In this document: positions 5,777-7,394 of the stretch, in pieces
Layout of the letters: every line of letters begins with the position of its first letter
How positions within the stretch are numbered: the stretch's first letter is position 1
DNA from: JBQCDV01 sp051960855
GTDB taxonomy: Bacteria > Actinomycetota > Actinomycetes > JAJZTN01
Direction of reading: 5' to 3'
Length of the DNA stretch: 7,394 nt
NCBI GenBank assembly: GCA_051960855.1
Contig: JBQCDV010000174.1
Coordinates: 1-7,394, forward strand
Position numbers and translations under genes: made by a program
Notes under the pieces: generated by a model
Databases searched by the model: none
What the model was told of the DNA's origin: nothing
The model's input: the letters and a program-made list of their open reading frames with translations, nothing else

Positions 5777-7178
5777 ACTGCCGGGCGCCGTGCAGCACTC
5801 GGGCGGCCTCCGCGACCGAGCCGCTCATCGAGGGGTACACGGTGAAGCCGGACGCCACCTGGTCGACCGTCAGCGACAGCTGGACAGCCAGCGCCACCGG
5901 GTAGATCAGCTCGCTCGCCCGCGGGGCCACGACGACCCCGCCGACGACGATGCCCGTCCCGGGCCGCGCGAACAGCTTGACGAAGCCGTCCCGCACGCCC
6001 TGCATCTTGGCTCGGGCGTTGGTCGCCAACGGCAGCTTGACGCAACGGGCATCGATCCGTCCCTCCTCCACGTCGACCTGGCTGACGCCGACGGTGGCGA
6101 TCTCGGGGTCGGTGAAGACGTTGCTGGACACCGAGGCCAGGTCGATGGGCGACACGGCGTCGCCGAGGGCGTGGTACATCGCGATGCGGCCCTGCATGGC
6201 GGCGACGCTGGCCAGCATCAGGACCCCCGTGCAGTCACCGGCTGCGTAGACGCCGCGGGACGTGGTGCGCGAGACCCGGTCGACCGCCACGTAGCCGCCG
6301 TCCCGCAGCTGCACGCCAGCCTCCTCGAGGCCGATGCCCGCGGTGTTGGGCACCGAGCCGACCGCGAGCAGGCAGTGCGAGCCCTCCACGACGCGCCCGT
6401 CGGACAGGGCGACGGCCACACCGTCGGCGGTCCTGGTCACCCCCGCCGCACGCGACCGGCTGAGCACCGTCATCCCGCGCCGCCGGAAGACGTCCTCCAG
6501 CACGGCGGCCGCGTCCTCGTCCTCTCCTGGCAGCACCCGGTCCCGGGAGGACACCAGCACGACGTCGGCGCCGAGGGCGTTGTAGGCCGACGCGAACTCG
6601 GCGCCGGTCACACCGGAGCCCACGACGATGAGCCGCTCCGGCAGCTCCTCCAGGTCATAGACCTGGGTCCACGTCAAGATGCGTTCCCCGTCGGGCTCAG
6701 CTCCGGGCAGCACGCGGGGACTCGCGCCCGTGGCGACCAGCACGACGTCGGCGTCGACCGCCGCGCCGGCGTCTCGGCCGTCCTCGACGACGACCCGCTC
6801 CGGCCCGTCCAGGCGTCCGCAGCCGTCGAGCAGTCGGACGCCCTCACGCTCCAGCCGCGCGGAGATGTCCTGTGACTGCCGGTGCGCGAGGCGCTTGACC
6901 CGCTCGTTGACGGAGGCGAGGTCGACGCCGACGCTCCCACCGCTCTCCCCAGGCAGCCGCACCCCGAGCTCGTGTGAGGCGCCGGCGACCGACACGACCT
7001 CAGCGGTGGCGATCAGTGTCTTGCTCGGCACGCAGTCGGTGACGACGGCCGAGCCGCCAATGCCGTCGCGGTCGATGACGGTCACGTCGGCTCCGAGCTG
7101 CGAGGCGACCAGCGCCGCCTCATAGCCGCCCGGGCCGCCTCCGACGATGGCGATGCGTGGGGACGTCACGCGCCCCAT
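5775..7178 (-). CDS. lpdA: LpdA-like NAD(P)H:quinone oxidoreductase (dihydrolipoamide dehydrogenase fold, one active-site Cys)
   Basis: A 467-residue FAD/NAD(P)-binding flavoprotein of the pyridine nucleotide-disulfide oxidoreductase fold. Visible parts are the N-terminal FAD motif IVGGGPGGYEA (11-21), the NAD(P) motif VVGSGVTGAEFA (185-196), the second FAD motif YAAGDCTG (311-318) and a C-terminal dimerisation domain from about 350. True lipoamide dehydrogenases have CxxxxC and a C-terminal HPT with the catalytic His. Here the first Cys is Ala44 (GGSAVVTDCVPSK, only Cys49 remains) and the C-terminal motif is YPSMSGS (448-454). It therefore cannot do the normal dithiol chemistry. The whole sequence closely resembles M. 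tuberculosis LpdA (Rv3303c), reported to reduce quinones with NAD(P)H. ATG 7178 has no good ribosome binding site; GTG four codons in (MGRV) is an alternative. It is divergent from the next gene by 29 bp. Confidence 0.92.
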   Translation of the reverse strand: MGRVTSPRIAIVGGGPGGYEAALVASQLGADVTVIDRDGIGGSAVVTDCVPSKTLIATAEVVSVAGASHELGVRLPGESGGSVGVDLASVNERVKRLAHRQSQDISARLEREGVRLLDGCGRLDGPERVVVEDGRDAGAAVDADVVLVATGASPRVLPGAEPDGERILTWTQVYDLEELPERLIVVGSGVTGAEFASAYNALGADVVLVSSRDRVLPGEDEDAAAVLEDVFRRRGMTVLSRSRAAGVTRTADGVAVALSDGRVVEGSHCLLAVGSVPNTAGIGLEEAGVQLRDGGYVAVDRVSRTTSRGVYAAGDCTGVLMLASVAAMQGRIAMYHALGDAVSPIDLASVSSNVFTDPEIATVGVSQVDVEEGRIDARCVKLPLATNARAKMQGVRDGFVKLFARPGTGIVVGGVVVAPRASELIYPVALAVQLSLTVDQVASGFTVYPSMSGSVAEAARVLHGARQ

Positions 7179-7194
7179 TCTCGGGGACGCCGTC

Positions 7195-7200
7195 TACTCT
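7195..7200 (+). promoter_or_regulatory. Candidate -10 box for a leaderless mRNA of the terminal gene
   Basis: TACTCT ends 7 nt before ATG 7208, the distance expected between a -10 hexamer and the transcription start, and no purine-rich ribosome binding site lies in between (CTCGCGC). Transcription would begin at or next to the A of ATG. Leaderless mRNAs are common in actinobacteria. No convincing -35 is seen; it would lie inside lpdA. Confidence 0.45.
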
Positions 7201-7207
7201 CTCGCGC

Positions 7208-7394
7208 ATGGCCCTCTACGCCGCCTACGCGACGAACATGGACCCCGACCAGATGTCGCGCCGCGCGCCCCACTCCCCACAGGCGGGCACGGGGTGGCTG
7301 CTGGGCTGGCGGCTCACCTTCGGCGGCGAGGACCTCGGCTGGGAGGGGGCCCTGGCGACGGTCGTGGAGGACCCGTTCGAGCAGACGTTCGTCG
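7208..7394 (+). CDS. Gamma-glutamylcyclotransferase-like (AIG2 fold) protein, N-terminal part only
   Basis: The open frame runs from ATG 7208 off the right edge, giving 62 codons of a family that is usually about 130-170 residues. The start MALYAAYATNMDPDQM followed by RRAPHSPQAGTGWL, then WRLTFGGEDLGWEG and ATVVEDP, matches actinobacterial gamma-glutamylcyclotransferase-like proteins, which may release 5-oxoproline from gamma-glutamyl compounds. The family's substrate loop is normally YGxN; here it reads YATN (7-10), with Ala in place of Gly. The catalytic Glu expected further on lies outside the window, so activity cannot be judged. The gene is divergent from lpdA with only 29 bp between the start codons; I recall the same pair (Rv3303c/Rv3304) in M. 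tuberculosis. It probably has a leaderless transcript. Confidence 0.85.
   Translation, partial: MALYAAYATNMDPDQMSRRAPHSPQAGTGWLLGWRLTFGGEDLGWEGALATVVEDPFEQTFV

Noticed and set aside
4276..6045. 589-codon minus-strand frame crossing three genes
   Set aside because: It overlaps the alpha subunit, the Gly-rich gene and lpdA in the wrong frame and has a Val/Ala-rich repetitive product that mirrors the Gly/Asp repeats on the other strand.

Overview
The window is 7.4 kb of strongly GC-rich DNA, densely coding, with G or C in most third codon positions. The gene families point to an actinobacterium: a ~600-residue fused biotin carboxylase/biotin carrier protein of the AccA2/AccA3/PccA type, an LpdA-type flavoprotein with only one active-site cysteine, and a gene pair (lpdA divergent from a gamma-glutamylcyclotransferase-like gene) that I recall from mycobacteria. 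Genus cannot be fixed from the window. I see no mobile element, CRISPR array, tRNA or rRNA.

Left half (1-4696) is one acyl-CoA catabolic/carboxylation locus built around a short divergent control region. On the minus strand, reading leftwards, are an acyl-CoA dehydrogenase (1137-2303) and, overlapping its stop codon, an acyl-CoA carboxylase carboxyltransferase (beta) subunit cut by the left edge (1-1144). On the plus strand are a LiuR-like MerR regulator (2397-2858) and the biotin-carrying alpha subunit (about 2900-4696). The 93 bp between the two arms (2304-2396) carries repeated ACGTCA hexamers suitable as an operator. The likely logic is that the regulator senses a CoA thioester or related metabolite and controls both arms. 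The dehydrogenase would make an enoyl-CoA or process a related acyl-CoA, and alpha and beta would together carboxylate an acyl-CoA with biotin and bicarbonate. Leucine or other branched-chain/odd-chain acyl-CoA breakdown is the natural guess, but the dehydrogenase is not of isovaleryl-CoA dehydrogenase type and the exact substrate is open.

Middle (4774-5748): a membrane-anchored protein of unassigned function with a charged helical region, a Cys-containing conserved-looking core and a long Gly/Asp/Tyr/Phe-rich tail with tandem YDAG repeats.

Right end: an LpdA-like NAD(P)H:quinone oxidoreductase (5775-7178, minus), convergent with the tail-rich gene across a 26-bp gap with overlapping GC hairpins. 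Divergent from it, after only 29 bp, begins a gamma-glutamylcyclotransferase-like gene (7208 to the right edge), probably translated from a leaderless mRNA. The region is mostly ordinary core metabolism; the more unusual points are the hybrid character of the carboxylase beta subunit, the low-complexity protein, and an altered substrate loop in the last gene.
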